From Pseudomonadota bacterium (GTDB lineage: Bacteria; Pseudomonadota; Gammaproteobacteria; Burkholderiales; Burkholderiaceae_C), in the NCBI GenBank assembly GCA_018241265.1, contig JAFEEF010000039.1, forward strand, positions 1 through 53,737: 53,737 nt of DNA, in the 5' to 3' direction. The notes below the pieces were generated by a model. The model made no database searches. It saw nothing but the letters and a program-made list of their open reading frames with translations, and was not told the DNA's origin. The translations under genes were made by a program, and so were the position numbers. This document shows, piece by piece, positions 38,064 to 48,370 of this stretch (position 1 is its first letter; the number at the start of each line of letters is the position of its first letter).

Positions 38064-38800
38064 TTGCGGCCGCGCCGTTGCGCGTCGCGATGTGGAGCGG
38101 CCCGCGCAACATCTCGACGGCGATGATGCGAGCCTGGGAGAACCGCGGCGATTGCGCGGTCAGCGACGAGCCGCTGTATGCCGCCTACCTCGCGGCGACC
38201 GGCCTCGATCATCCCGGCGCGGCCGACGTGATCCGCACCGGCGAGACCGACTGGCGGCGCGTCGTCGCCGCGCTCACCGGCCCGGTGCCGGGCGGGCTGC
38301 CGGTCTGGTACCAGAAGCACATGACGCACCATCTGCTGCCCGGCATGGACACGGCATGGGTGCATGCGCTGACCAATGTGTTCCTGATCCGCGATCCGGC
38401 ATCGGTCGTCTCGTCGTACCTGAAGTCGCGCGCGACGGCGACGCCGGCGGACATCGGCCTTCTGCAGCAGATCGAGCTGTTCGATGCGGTGCTTGCACGC
38501 ACGGGAAAAGCGCCGCCGGTGATCGATGCGGATCGCTTCCTGCGCGATCCGCGCGCGCACCTCGAAGCACTGTGCACCGTGCTCGGCATCGCCTGCACCG
38601 ACCGCATGCTGCACTGGCCGGCCGGTCCGCGCGCGACCGACGGCATCTGGGCGCCCCATTGGTACGACGCGGTGTGGAAGTCGACCGGCTTCGAGCCCTG
38701 GCGGCCGCGCGACGTGCGGCTCGATGCATCGGCACGGCAAGTGGCCGACGCTTGCCGGCCGGCCTATGAGCGGCTGCTCGGCGTGGCGATGGACGTCTGA
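38060..38800 (+). CDS. sulfotransferase-like P-loop protein
   Basis: The 246-residue protein has a PAPS-type P-loop near the N-terminus (VAMWSGPRNISTAMMRAWEN) and the second nucleotide site NVFLIRDPASVVSSYLKSR. It resembles the bacterial group annotated as sulfotransferase-like or HAD-like and often encoded next to class-IV aminotransferases. In plants the two parts are fused in one chain (branched-chain-aminotransferase-like proteins). Here it overlaps the degraded aminotransferase by four bases, so it has probably lost its partner. The reaction is unknown. The frame itself looks complete. Confidence 0.82.
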   Translation: MIAAAPLRVAMWSGPRNISTAMMRAWENRGDCAVSDEPLYAAYLAATGLDHPGAADVIRTGETDWRRVVAALTGPVPGGLPVWYQKHMTHHLLPGMDTAWVHALTNVFLIRDPASVVSSYLKSRATATPADIGLLQQIELFDAVLARTGKAPPVIDADRFLRDPRAHLEALCTVLGIACTDRMLHWPAGPRATDGIWAPHWYDAVWKSTGFEPWRPRDVRLDASARQVADACRPAYERLLGVAMDV

Positions 38801-38809
38801 GACACCCGC

Positions 38810-39190
38810 TCAGCTCAGCTCGCCGGCGGCCTGCGGCACGACGTGCCAATAGCCGCCTTCGTGCCGGATCGAGCCGACCGACTGCAGCACCTGCAGCCGA
38901 TCGCGCGCCACCTTGTACGGCACGCGCAGCCAGTCGGCGAGCTCCGAGCCGCTGACCGGTCCGCGGCGCCGCATGAAGCGCAGCAGTTCGCGATCGCTGG
39001 GGCGGCCGGCGCTGCGCTCGGCCTCGGGCATGGCCATCCGGCCGAAGACCGCGCGCAACGGATCCTCGGCGGGGCGGTGTTGCGGGCGTCCGTCCATCAC
39101 GATGCGGACTTGTTCGCGCGGCCACCGGAGCGCCGGTGCGCGGCTCGTGCCTTCGAGCATGGCGACGAGCGTCGGCCAGGGATCTTGCAT
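38810..39190 (-). CDS. small winged-helix-like protein
   Basis: The 126-residue protein has a C-terminal half with winged-helix pattern: RELLRFMRRRGPVSGSELAD, WLRVPYKVARDRLQVLQSVG, SIRHEGGYWHVV. The N-terminal half is Arg/Pro-rich with no recognised motif. A DNA-binding role is plausible from the helix-turn-helix spacing, but no family was recognised. It converges with the sulfotransferase-like gene 9 bp away. Confidence 0.65.
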   Translation of the reverse strand: MQDPWPTLVAMLEGTSRAPALRWPREQVRIVMDGRPQHRPAEDPLRAVFGRMAMPEAERSAGRPSDRELLRFMRRRGPVSGSELADWLRVPYKVARDRLQVLQSVGSIRHEGGYWHVVPQAAGELS

Positions 39191-39343
39191 GCAATGAAGG
39201 CTAGCGACCGCTCAGCAGCGGCACCATCCTCGAAACGAGTGGGTAGGTTCCGCGGCGAGCCGCAAGCGTGTACGAAGTCTCAAAGCATCAGCCCCCGTTC
39301 GGCGAGCGGATCGGCGCAGACCGTCATGCGCGGCAACGGCGCA

Positions 39344-41398
<2,055 letters not shown>

Positions 41399-41498
41399 GG
41401 GGCGGATCCTCCGCCGCCGATTGTCGTGCAGCCGCCGCGCGGCTGCCTTCGAGGCGCCGCGTGCGATAGTGGTGGCTCCTGCAGTCAGCGGAGCCGAG

Positions 41499-42872
41499 AT
41501 GCCGCCCCTGCGTCCGGAGACGACCGATCGAGCGCCCGAGCCCGTCGCCTTCGGCCGCGCCTTTCTCTACTGGCTGCAGCTCGGCTTCATCAGCTTCGGC
41601 GGGCCCGCCGGGCAGATCGCGATGATGCACGAGGAGCTCGTCGAGCGGCGCCGCTGGATCTCGGAAGCGCGCTTCCTGCATGCGCTCAACTACTGCATGG
41701 TGCTGCCCGGCCCGGAGGCGCAGCAGCTCGCGACCTACATCGGCTGGCTGATGCACCGTACCGCCGGCGGCATCGTCGCCGGCGCGCTGTTCGTGCTGCC
41801 GTCGCTCGTGATCCTGATCGCGCTGTCGTGGATCTACATGGCCTACGGCCACGTGCCGGCGATCGCCGCGGTGCTCTACGGCATCAAGCCGGCCGTGACC
41901 GCGATCGTGCTGCACGCGGCCTGGCGCATCGGCTCGCGCGCGCTGAAGAACGCCCCGCTCTGGGCCATCGCCGCCGCCGCCTTCGTCGCGATCTTCGCGT
42001 TGCGGCTGCCCTTCCCGCTCATCGTGCTGGGCGCCGGCATGCTGGGTGCGCTCGGCGGCCGCTGGGCGCCCGACAAGTTCCGCACCGGCGGTCATGCGGC
42101 CGCGGCCGCGCACCGCGCCGGCCCTGCATTGATCGACGACGACACGCCGCCGCCGCCGCATGCGCGCCATACCTGGGAACGCGTCGCGCGCGTGCTGCTG
42201 GTCTGCGTCGGGCTCTGGGCGCTCGTGCTCGGCGCGCTGGTGCTCGCCGCGGGCTGGGACGGCACGCCGGCGCAACTCGCCTGGTTCTTCACGAAGGCCG
42301 CGCTGCTGACGTTCGGCGGCGCCTATGCGGTGCTGCCCTACGTGTACCAGGGCGCGGTCGATCACTACCACTGGCTCAGCGCGCCGCAGATGATCGACGG
42401 GCTCGCGCTCGGCGAGACGACGCCCGGCCCGCTGATCATGGTGGTCGCCTTCGTCGGCTTCGTCGGCGGCTGGACCCAGGCGCTGTTCGGCCCCGAGGCG
42501 CTCGCGCTGGCCGGCATCGCCGGCGCGCTGGTCGTCACCTTCTTCACGTTCCTGCCGTCGTTCTTCTTCATCCTGCTCGGCGGGCCGTTCATCGAGTCGA
42601 CCCACGGCAACCTCAAGTTCACCGCGCCGCTGGCGGCCATCACCGCAGCGGTGGTCGGCGTCATCGTCAACCTCGCGGTGTTCTTCGCCTGGCATGTGCT
42701 CTGGCCTGAAGGCCCGGCCGGCCGCTTCGACGCGATCTCGCTGGCGATCGGCGTGGTCGCGGGGCTCGCGCTGTTCGCGCGCAAGGTCGGCGTGATCCCG
42801 GTCGTGCTCGGTGCGGGGGCCGCCGGCTGGGCGCTGCATCAGTTGCTGGGGGTGGGCGTAGGCGCCGGCTGA
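41499..42872 (+). CDS. chrA: chromate transporter ChrA, two-domain form
   Basis: The 457-residue membrane protein has two CHR domains in one chain. The first has [20 protein letters not shown] and [20 protein letters not shown]; the second has [19 protein letters not shown] and [19 protein letters not shown]. About ten to twelve hydrophobic segments are present, with a polar linker ([13 protein letters not shown]) between domains. ChrA exports chromate. The start at ATG 41499 has GGAG seven bases upstream; the 42 codons before it are unconserved. This is the second, independent CHR locus in the window. Confidence 0.94.
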   Translation: MPPLRPETTDRAPEPVAFGRAFLYWLQLGFISFGGPAGQIAMMHEELVERRRWISEARFLHALNYCMVLPGPEAQQLATYIGWLMHRTAGGIVAGALFVLPSLVILIALSWIYMAYGHVPAIAAVLYGIKPAVTAIVLHAAWRIGSRALKNAPLWAIAAAAFVAIFALRLPFPLIVLGAGMLGALGGRWAPDKFRTGGHAAAAAHRAGPALIDDDTPPPPHARHTWERVARVLLVCVGLWALVLGALVLAAGWDGTPAQLAWFFTKAALLTFGGAYAVLPYVYQGAVDHYHWLSAPQMIDGLALGETTPGPLIMVVAFVGFVGGWTQALFGPEALALAGIAGALVVTFFTFLPSFFFILLGGPFIESTHGNLKFTAPLAAITAAVVGVIVNLAVFFAWHVLWPEGPAGRFDAISLAIGVVAGLALFARKVGVIPVVLGAGAAGWALHQLLGVGVGAG

Positions 42873-42914
42873 CGACCGGTTCGGCGCGCAGCCGACAGAC
42901 AGCGTGCATACCCC

Positions 42915-42929
42915 GGCGCAGACTGCGCC
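42915..42929. promoter_or_regulatory. palindrome between chrA and the AI-2E-type permease
   Basis: GGCGCAG-A-CTGCGCC is a perfect 7-1-7 inverted repeat 43 bp after chrA. It is nested in a longer pairing, GTTCGGCGC (42879-42887) with GCGCCGAAC (42925-42933). The nested stems could end the chrA transcript or act as an operator for the next gene. No T-tract is present. Confidence 0.35.
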
Positions 42930-42970
42930 GAACTTCAGCCCCCAACCGCGCACCGACACCCAGGCGCACC

Positions 42971-44164
42971 ATGTTCGAGTCTTCCGAGGCCCCCGTCGCG
43001 CATGCCGTCGCGGTCGCCGCGCGCGGCACGGATCAGGCGCCGGAGGACGCGCCACTGCCTAAAGTCGCACCCGTACGGCTGCACATGCCGGTCGACGTGC
43101 GCAGCCTGTCGCTGGCGGTCATCGCCGTGCTGGCCAGCCTCTATGCGCTGCATGTGGCGAGCGCGGTGTTCGTTCCGGTGATGCTCGGCGTGCTGTTGAG
43201 CTATGCGCTCGCGCCGCTGGTCGATCGGCTAGAGCGCCTGCGCCTGCCGCGCGTGCTGGGCTCGGCGCTCACGATGATCGCGATCGTCGGGGGCCTCGCG
43301 TGGTCGGCCTATGCGCTGAGCGACGAGGCATCGAACTGGGTCGAGTCGCTGCCCCATACCGCCGCCAGCCTGCGCCGCGCGATGCGGGCTGCGCCGCCGA
43401 CCGACAAGGTGCAGAAGGTCCAGCAAGCCGCCGCACAACTGCAACAGGCGGCCGAAGACGCCGCGGCCGTGCGCGACACCCACCGCGACGTGATGCGCGT
43501 CGAGGTCGTGCCGCCGAAGTTCAACCTGCGCGACTACCTGTGGACCGGCACGATGGGGCTGCTCGCGGTCATCGGCCAGCTGCTCGTGGTCTGCATGGTG
43601 GCCTACTTCCTGCTCGCCGCCGGCGACGACTTCCGCCGCAAGATCGTGCGGATGGCCGGACCGACGATCAGCAAGCGCAGGATCACGGTACAGGCGCTCG
43701 ACGAGATCGCCACGCAGATCGAACGGTATCTGCTGGTGCAACTGCTGGTCAGCGTGGTGGCGGGCGTCGTGACCGGCCTGGCGTTCGCCGCGCTGGGGCT
43801 CGAGCATGCGGCCATCTGGGGCTTCGTCGCCGGCGCCGGCAACCTCGTGCCCTATGTCGGATCGGTCGCGCTGGTGGCCGGGCCGGCGCTGGCCGGCTTC
43901 GTGCAGTTCGGCTCGCTCGAGCAGGCACTGCTGCTCGCGGGCGTCTCGTTCGCGGTCCACGCGGTCTGCTCCTACGCCATCACGCCCTGGCTCACCTGCA
44001 AGACGAGCAAGCTGAACGCGGTCGTCGTGTTCGTCGGCCTGCTCGCATGGGGCTGGCTCTGGGGCGTCTGGGGCCTCCTGCTCGGCGTGCCGATCCTGAT
44101 GATGATCAAGGTCATCTGCGACCACGTCGACGACCTGAAGCACATCGGCGAACTGCTGGGCTGA
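42971..44164 (+). CDS. AI-2E family transporter (PerM-like permease)
   Basis: The 397-residue membrane protein fits the AI-2E transporter family. It has paired N-terminal helices (LSLAVIAVLASLYALHVASA; VFVPVMLGVLLSYALAPLVD), a long soluble segment, then IWGFVAGAGNLVPYVGSVAL and GLLLGVPILMMIKVICDHVD at the C-terminus. Members are multi-pass permeases; autoinducer-2 export is shown only for a few, so the substrate is open. It lies 98 bp after chrA, separated by palindromes, and is followed by a 305-bp gap. Confidence 0.9.
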   Translation: MFESSEAPVAHAVAVAARGTDQAPEDAPLPKVAPVRLHMPVDVRSLSLAVIAVLASLYALHVASAVFVPVMLGVLLSYALAPLVDRLERLRLPRVLGSALTMIAIVGGLAWSAYALSDEASNWVESLPHTAASLRRAMRAAPPTDKVQKVQQAAAQLQQAAEDAAAVRDTHRDVMRVEVVPPKFNLRDYLWTGTMGLLAVIGQLLVVCMVAYFLLAAGDDFRRKIVRMAGPTISKRRITVQALDEIATQIERYLLVQLLVSVVAGVVTGLAFAALGLEHAAIWGFVAGAGNLVPYVGSVALVAGPALAGFVQFGSLEQALLLAGVSFAVHAVCSYAITPWLTCKTSKLNAVVVFVGLLAWGWLWGVWGLLLGVPILMMIKVICDHVDDLKHIGELLG

Positions 44165-44469
44165 TCATCGGGCGCAGGCGTCTTTCGATATATTCCTCCA
44201 TATACTTTGCGCAGCCCGCACCACGGCGGCGCCGGACGGCGCGCCGACGGGTGGCTCGCGCGGCAGGGTAGAACTGCCGATACGCAACGCCATGCGCGCG
44301 GTACACTGAATTCAGCCGAGTCACGAGCTCGGCTCCCTGCTAGCTCCCAGGACGTCGCTGCACCGTCATCCGATCTGCCCGAGAGGCGTCGCGTCGCTGT
44401 GTGTGGGTGACCGGCAAGCCTCGCGTGGTACGGATCGACGATTCCTACAACCAACCATCGAGGTGAGAC
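44165..44469 (+). promoter_or_regulatory. 305-bp gene-free leader/promoter region of the sorbosone-dehydrogenase operon
   Basis: No convincing gene is present. The left third is AT-rich for this genome (CGATATATTCCTCCATATACT). TACACT at 44302-44307 is a possible -10 box. Shortly after it, AGCCGAG (44314-44320) and CTCGGCT (44328-44334) form a perfect 7-bp stem with a 7-base loop. If the TACACT is used, the mRNA has a leader of about 155 bases. A strong GAGGTGAG precedes the ATG at 44470. A structured leader is plausible; no known riboswitch was recognised. Confidence 0.45.
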
Positions 44470-45675
44470 ATGCTTCCGAGTCGTTTGCTTCCCGTCATGG
44501 CCACGCTCGCGCTGGTGGGCGCGGCATCCACGGCACGCGCCGAGGATCCCGAGCCCGGCTGGGCCAAGGGCCGTCCCAAGACCGACGTCGCGATGAAGAT
44601 GGCGCCGGTGCCGGCGTTCCCGATCCCGACCGCGCCGGACCAGTTGCCGACGAAGAAACTCAAGCTGCCGCCGGGCTTCAGGGTCGAGACCTGGGCCTCG
44701 GGCATCCTCGATGCGCGCGACCTGCGTCAGGGGCCCGACGGCAAGATCTTCGTCAGCACGCTGTTCGTCGGCAACAAGGTCTACGTGCTGCCCGAGAAGG
44801 CGACCGACGGCAAGCGCGAGCCCGTCGTCGTGATCGACAAGACCGAGCAGGCGACCGGCATCGACTACTACAAGGGGTCGCTCTACTTCGCGACCAACAA
44901 GAAGATCGTCCGCTACGACAACGTCGACGACAAGCTGACCGGCCTCCTCCCCGAGCCGACCGTGCTGACCGACAAGCTGCCGGGCGGCAGCGACCACAGC
45001 TGGAAGTACCTGCGCGTCCACGACAACAAGCTCTACTACAACATCGGCGCGCCCTGCAACATCTGTGATCCGGGCGACTACGCGAAAATCTATCGCATGA
45101 ACCTCGACGGCTCGGGCAACGAGACGATCGCCGCCGGCGTGCGCAACACGGTCGGCTACGACTTCGATCCGAAGACCAACGACCTCTGGTTCACCAACAA
45201 CGGCCGCGACTGGCTCAGCGAGGAACTGCCCAACGACACGCTGAACCACGTCACGCAGCCGGGCAAGCAGCACTTCGGCTTCCCCTATTGCCATCAAGGC
45301 AACATTCCGGATCCGGAGTTCGGTTGGGGCAAGTCGTGCGACGACTTCGCGAAGCCGGCTGCCCTGCTCGGGCCCCATGCCGGCACGCTCGGCATGACGT
45401 TCTACACCGGCAAGATGTTCCCGGCGAAGTACCACGGCGCGATGTTCATCGCCAAGCACGGCCCTTGGAACCGCACCCAGAAGTACAACGGCGTCTTCGT
45501 GGCCTGGCCCGACGGCAAGGGAGGCGCGAAGGTCGAACCGTTCATGACCGGCTTCGTCGAGAACAACCAGTACCTCGGCCGGCCGGTCGACTTCCTGGTC
45601 CTGAAGGACGGCTCGCTGCTCGTCAGCGACGACCACGCCGGTGCGATCTATCGCGTCAGCTACGGCGGGAAGTGA
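44470..45675 (+). CDS. periplasmic sorbosone/glucose dehydrogenase-like beta-propeller
   Basis: The 401-residue product has a signal peptide (LLPVMATLALVGAASTARA) and the sorbosone-dehydrogenase propeller: LPPGFRVETWASGILDARDL, DHSWKYLRVHDNKLYYNIGA, VGYDFDPKTNDLWFTNNGRD, KQHFGFPYCHQGNIPDPEFG and FIAKHGPWNRTQKYNGVFVA. Soluble PQQ-dependent sugar dehydrogenases share this fold. The directly downstream diheme cytochrome c supports a periplasmic oxidation role with electrons passed to the cytochrome. Cofactor and substrate are inferred. GAGGTGAG precedes the ATG. Confidence 0.88.
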   Translation: MLPSRLLPVMATLALVGAASTARAEDPEPGWAKGRPKTDVAMKMAPVPAFPIPTAPDQLPTKKLKLPPGFRVETWASGILDARDLRQGPDGKIFVSTLFVGNKVYVLPEKATDGKREPVVVIDKTEQATGIDYYKGSLYFATNKKIVRYDNVDDKLTGLLPEPTVLTDKLPGGSDHSWKYLRVHDNKLYYNIGAPCNICDPGDYAKIYRMNLDGSGNETIAAGVRNTVGYDFDPKTNDLWFTNNGRDWLSEELPNDTLNHVTQPGKQHFGFPYCHQGNIPDPEFGWGKSCDDFAKPAALLGPHAGTLGMTFYTGKMFPAKYHGAMFIAKHGPWNRTQKYNGVFVAWPDGKGGAKVEPFMTGFVENNQYLGRPVDFLVLKDGSLLVSDDHAGAIYRVSYGGK

Positions 45676-45676
45676 G

Positions 45677-46348
45677 GTGACGCACTGGCAGCGGGTCGCG
45701 ACCACGGCCGTGCTGGTGCCGCTCCTTGCGAGCGTCTGCGCGACTGCCGAAGCACAGGCCAGGAAGAAGCCCGCCGCCAGCGCAGCGTCCGCGGCATCGG
45801 CGGCGACGGCACCGGCCGGTGCCGCCGTCTATGCCGAACGGTTCAAGACCGTCTGCGCGGCCTGTCACGGCGCCGACGGCCGCAGCGACATGGCCGGCGT
45901 GCCGGTGCTGGCCGGCCAGCCGTCGCTCTACGTGATCACGCAGTTGTTCCTGTTCCGCGAGGGACGGCGCAACAACGAGGCGATGATCGCGATGGCCAAG
46001 CCGATGAAGGACGACGACCTGCGCGGCTTCTCCGACTACATCGGCACGTTGCCCGCGGTGCCCGCGCCGCCGCCCGCGACGCCGCCCGATGCGTCGCGCA
46101 TGAGCAAGGGGCAGGCACTCGCGCAGCAGCACAAGTGCGTCTACTGCCACGGCGCCGACCTGGCCGGCGGCCAGCAGGTGCCGCTCATCGGCGGTCAGAA
46201 GGAAGACTACGTGCGCGCCGCGCTGCACGGCTTCAAGTCGGGCGACCGGCCGGCCTACACGCGCGCGATGACCGAAGCGCTGAGCCAGGTACCGGTCGAA
46301 GATCTGGACGTGCTGGCCTACTACGTCGCGAACTTCACCGGGAAGTAG
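45677..46348 (+). CDS. diheme cytochrome c
   Basis: The 223-residue protein has a signal peptide (ATTAVLVPLLASVCATAEAQA), an Ala-rich linker and two haem-binding CXXCH motifs: VCAACHGADGRS and KCVYCHGADLAG. The repeats each end with a methionine-bearing segment (MIAMAKPMKDDDL; YTRAMTEALSQVP), typical of cytochrome c4-like proteins. It should carry electrons in the periplasm, here most likely from the sorbosone-type dehydrogenase whose stop is one base upstream of GTG 45677. The GTG start is preferred because it directly precedes the signal peptide. Confidence 0.92.
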   Translation: MTHWQRVATTAVLVPLLASVCATAEAQARKKPAASAASAASAATAPAGAAVYAERFKTVCAACHGADGRSDMAGVPVLAGQPSLYVITQLFLFREGRRNNEAMIAMAKPMKDDDLRGFSDYIGTLPAVPAPPPATPPDASRMSKGQALAQQHKCVYCHGADLAGGQQVPLIGGQKEDYVRAALHGFKSGDRPAYTRAMTEALSQVPVEDLDVLAYYVANFTGK

Positions 46349-46385
46349 CGGCGGGACGTCGAGTGCGTCCGCTCGGAGCAAGACC

Positions 46386-47408
46386 ATGCTGATCCGCTCG
46401 ATCGTCGCCGCCCTGCTCGCACTCGGCGGCTCGTCGTCATCCGTGGCTGCGGGCGGACCGCCCGCGCCGCGCGTGATGATCGTCTCGATGTTCGCGCCCG
46501 AGGGCAAGGTCTGGCTCGACCATCTCGGCCCGTGGCGCGAGATTCGCGTGCCGGGCCTCTCGCCGGACTATCCGACGGTGCGCTGCAACCGCAGCATGGT
46601 CTGCGTGATGACGACCGGCATGGGCCACAGCAATGCCGCCGCGTCGACGATGGCGCTGCTGTTCGCGCGCCGCTTCGACCTTCGCCGCACCTACTTCCTC
46701 GTCGCCGGCATCGCCGGCATCAACCCCGAGCTGGGCACGGTGGGCTCGGTCGGCTGGGCGCGCTGGCTGGTCGACTTCGGCATCCAGTGGGAGATCGATG
46801 CGCGCGAGATCCCGCCCGACTGGACGTCGGGCTACCTCGGCATCAACGTCAAGCAGCCGGGCGACAAGCCGGCGCTCGACTACCGCACCGAAGTGTTCCG
46901 GCTCGACGAGGCGCTCGTGCAGAAGGCCTATGCGCTGTCGCGCGACGTGACCTTGAGCGACGGCCCGCAAGCGCAGGCTGCGCGCGCGAAGTTCGCGTCC
47001 GCGCCGGCGAACCGCCCGCCGACGGTGCTGCAATGCGACACCGTGGCCGGCGACACCTGGTTCTCCGGCAAGCTGCTCGGCGAGCGCGCCAGTGCGTGGA
47101 CGAAGCAGCTCACCGACGGCCAGGGCGCCTACTGCACGACGCAGCAGGAGGACAACGCGACGTACGAGGCGCTCAGGCGCGGCGCGAGCGCCGGCCTCGT
47201 CGACCTGAAGCGCGTCGCGGTGCTGCGCGCCGGCTCGGATTTCGACCGGCCGGCGCCGGGGCAGACGAGCGCGCAGAACCTGCTCGACTACCAGGCGCAA
47301 GGCGGCTTCATGATCGCATTGCAGAACCTCTACCTCGCCGGCAACCCGCTGGTGCAGGACATCGTGACGCGCTGGCGGCTCTGGCGCGACGGCGTGCCGG
47401 CGCAGTGA
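46386..47408 (+). CDS. purine nucleoside permease (NUP family)
   Basis: The 340-residue protein has a signal peptide (LIRSIVAALLALGGSSSSVAA). It matches the NUP family: RVMIVSMFAPEGKVWLDHLG, VMTTGMGHSNAAASTMALLF, YFLVAGIAGINPELGTVGSV, VLQCDTVAGDTWFSGKLLGE and QQEDNATYEALRRG. Fungal NUP proteins take up purine nucleosides; the bacterial ones are exported, resemble nucleoside phosphorylases in fold and lack membrane segments, so true transport is doubtful. GGAG lies eight bases before ATG. It is 37 bp after the cytochrome gene, so it probably belongs to the same operon. Confidence 0.9.
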   Translation: MLIRSIVAALLALGGSSSSVAAGGPPAPRVMIVSMFAPEGKVWLDHLGPWREIRVPGLSPDYPTVRCNRSMVCVMTTGMGHSNAAASTMALLFARRFDLRRTYFLVAGIAGINPELGTVGSVGWARWLVDFGIQWEIDAREIPPDWTSGYLGINVKQPGDKPALDYRTEVFRLDEALVQKAYALSRDVTLSDGPQAQAARAKFASAPANRPPTVLQCDTVAGDTWFSGKLLGERASAWTKQLTDGQGAYCTTQQEDNATYEALRRGASAGLVDLKRVAVLRAGSDFDRPAPGQTSAQNLLDYQAQGGFMIALQNLYLAGNPLVQDIVTRWRLWRDGVPAQ

Positions 47409-47414
47409 GCACGC

Positions 47415-47774
47415 TCATCGCTGCTCGACGAACCGCTTGAGCCGCGCGAGCGCCTGATCCCACTGCGCCGCGATCGCATCGAGCGAGCGTTGCGCTTCCG
47501 TGAGCCGCGCAGCATCGAACTGCCAGCGCCGCTCGCGGCCGACCTTGACGTCGTGCACCAGCCCGGCCTGCGCGAGCACCAGCAGGTGCTTGGTGACCGC
47601 CTGGCGCGTGATGTCGGTGCCGGACGTCAACTGCGCGATCGAGACCGCGCTGCCGGCGCACAGCACCGCGACAAGGCGCAGCCGCGTCGCGTCGCCGAGC
47701 GCGGCGAACACCGGTGCGGCCTGCTGCAGGGCCGCGTCGTTCGACACGGCCGCGCTACGCCGCGTCGGCGACAT
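47415..47774 (-). CDS. ArsR-family repressor
   Basis: The 119-residue protein is a compact ArsR winged helix: FAALGDATRLRLVAVLCAG, AQLTSGTDITRQAVTKHLLV and LAQAGLVHDVKVGRERRWQF. No metal-binding cysteine cluster is visible; the only Cys is in VLCAG. This is the type commonly paired with SRPBCC genes rather than with metal efflux. It overlaps the end of the SRPBCC gene by 20 bp on the same strand, and the inverted repeats upstream of that gene are its probable operators. It converges with the NUP gene. Confidence 0.92.
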   Translation of the reverse strand: MSPTRRSAAVSNDAALQQAAPVFAALGDATRLRLVAVLCAGSAVSIAQLTSGTDITRQAVTKHLLVLAQAGLVHDVKVGRERRWQFDAARLTEAQRSLDAIAAQWDQALARLKRFVEQR

Positions 47775-48219
47775 GGCGGGCGATGTTGCGCATCTGCTCT
47801 TCCCAGCCGCCGCTGTTCATGCGGTAGGCCTCGGCGCGCCGCGCCGCCGGGATCGCATCGAAGCCCGACTCGACGACGCGCAGCAGCGTGCCGCCATGCA
47901 CCTCGGCGAGCTCGAAGACGACGAGCGTCGTCGGCTCGGCCGAATAGTCCTTGCCGGCATCGATCGCGTACGGATGCCAGCGGAACGCCAGCAGCCGCTC
48001 GGGCTCGACGCGCTCGACCTGCGCTTCGAACACGAGATGCTCGTAGCCGGGGTAAGTGATGTGCCCGCGCGCCGTCTGCCCGGCTGCGAACACCTGACCC
48101 TGCAGCGCCACGCCGAACCACAGGCCGAACTCCTCGGCCGTCGACAGCGCGCGCCAGACGCGTGCGAGCGGCGCCTGCAACAGGACTTCCCTTTCGATCC
48201 GATCGGTGCTCGATGCCAT
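47755..48219 (-). CDS. SRPBCC/AHSA1-type ligand-binding protein
   Basis: The 154-residue protein is an AHSA1-like START-fold domain: IEREVLLQAPLARVWRALST, AEEFGLWFGVALQG, ERLLAFRWHPYAID and GGWEEQMRNIARHVA. Such domains bind hydrophobic ligands or act with ArsR repressors in small operons of unknown purpose. The ATG has a strong AGGAGG, which sits inside a perfect inverted repeat (48222-48237). ArsR follows with a 20-bp overlap. Confidence 0.9.
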   Translation of the reverse strand: MASSTDRIEREVLLQAPLARVWRALSTAEEFGLWFGVALQGQVFAAGQTARGHITYPGYEHLVFEAQVERVEPERLLAFRWHPYAIDAGKDYSAEPTTLVVFELAEVHGGTLLRVVESGFDAIPAARRAEAYRMNSGGWEEQMRNIARHVADAA

Positions 48220-48221
48220 AG

Positions 48222-48237
48222 GCAACCTCCTGGTTGC
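48222..48237. promoter_or_regulatory. inverted repeat 1 upstream of SRPBCC-ArsR (overlaps the ribosome-binding site)
   Basis: GCAACC-N4-GGTTGC is a perfect inverted repeat, with AGGAGG of the SRPBCC gene falling in its spacer and right arm. It has the same arms and spacing as repeat 2. It may be an ArsR operator; in RNA it could also fold and hide the Shine-Dalgarno sequence. Confidence 0.6.
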
Positions 48238-48260
48238 AGGATAGCGGTCCTTTGCCCGCA

Positions 48261-48280
48261 ATGCAACCGAGAGGTTGCAT
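48261..48280. promoter_or_regulatory. inverted repeat 2 in the SRPBCC/GloVer divergent region
   Basis: ATGCAACC-GAGA-GGTTGCAT is a perfect 8-4-8 inverted repeat. It shares GCAACC-N4-GGTTGC with repeat 1, centre to centre 41 bp away, about four helical turns. Two matched sites on one DNA face suit cooperative repressor binding. It lies in the divergent promoter region, so the GloVer-repeat gene 90 bp away might also be affected. Confidence 0.65.
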
Positions 48281-48370
48281 ATCGGCAGACCGACCCCCCA
48301 AGGCGCCGGGATTGCGCGCCGCGGTCGACGCTGCCTACAGTCCGCCGCACAACGACGAGGAGGTCCGGCG

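Noticed and set aside
44112-44324. 70-codon minus-strand frame in the AI-2E/sorbosone gap
   Set aside because: Arg-rich, no ribosome-binding site, overlaps the end of the permease gene and the proposed promoter.
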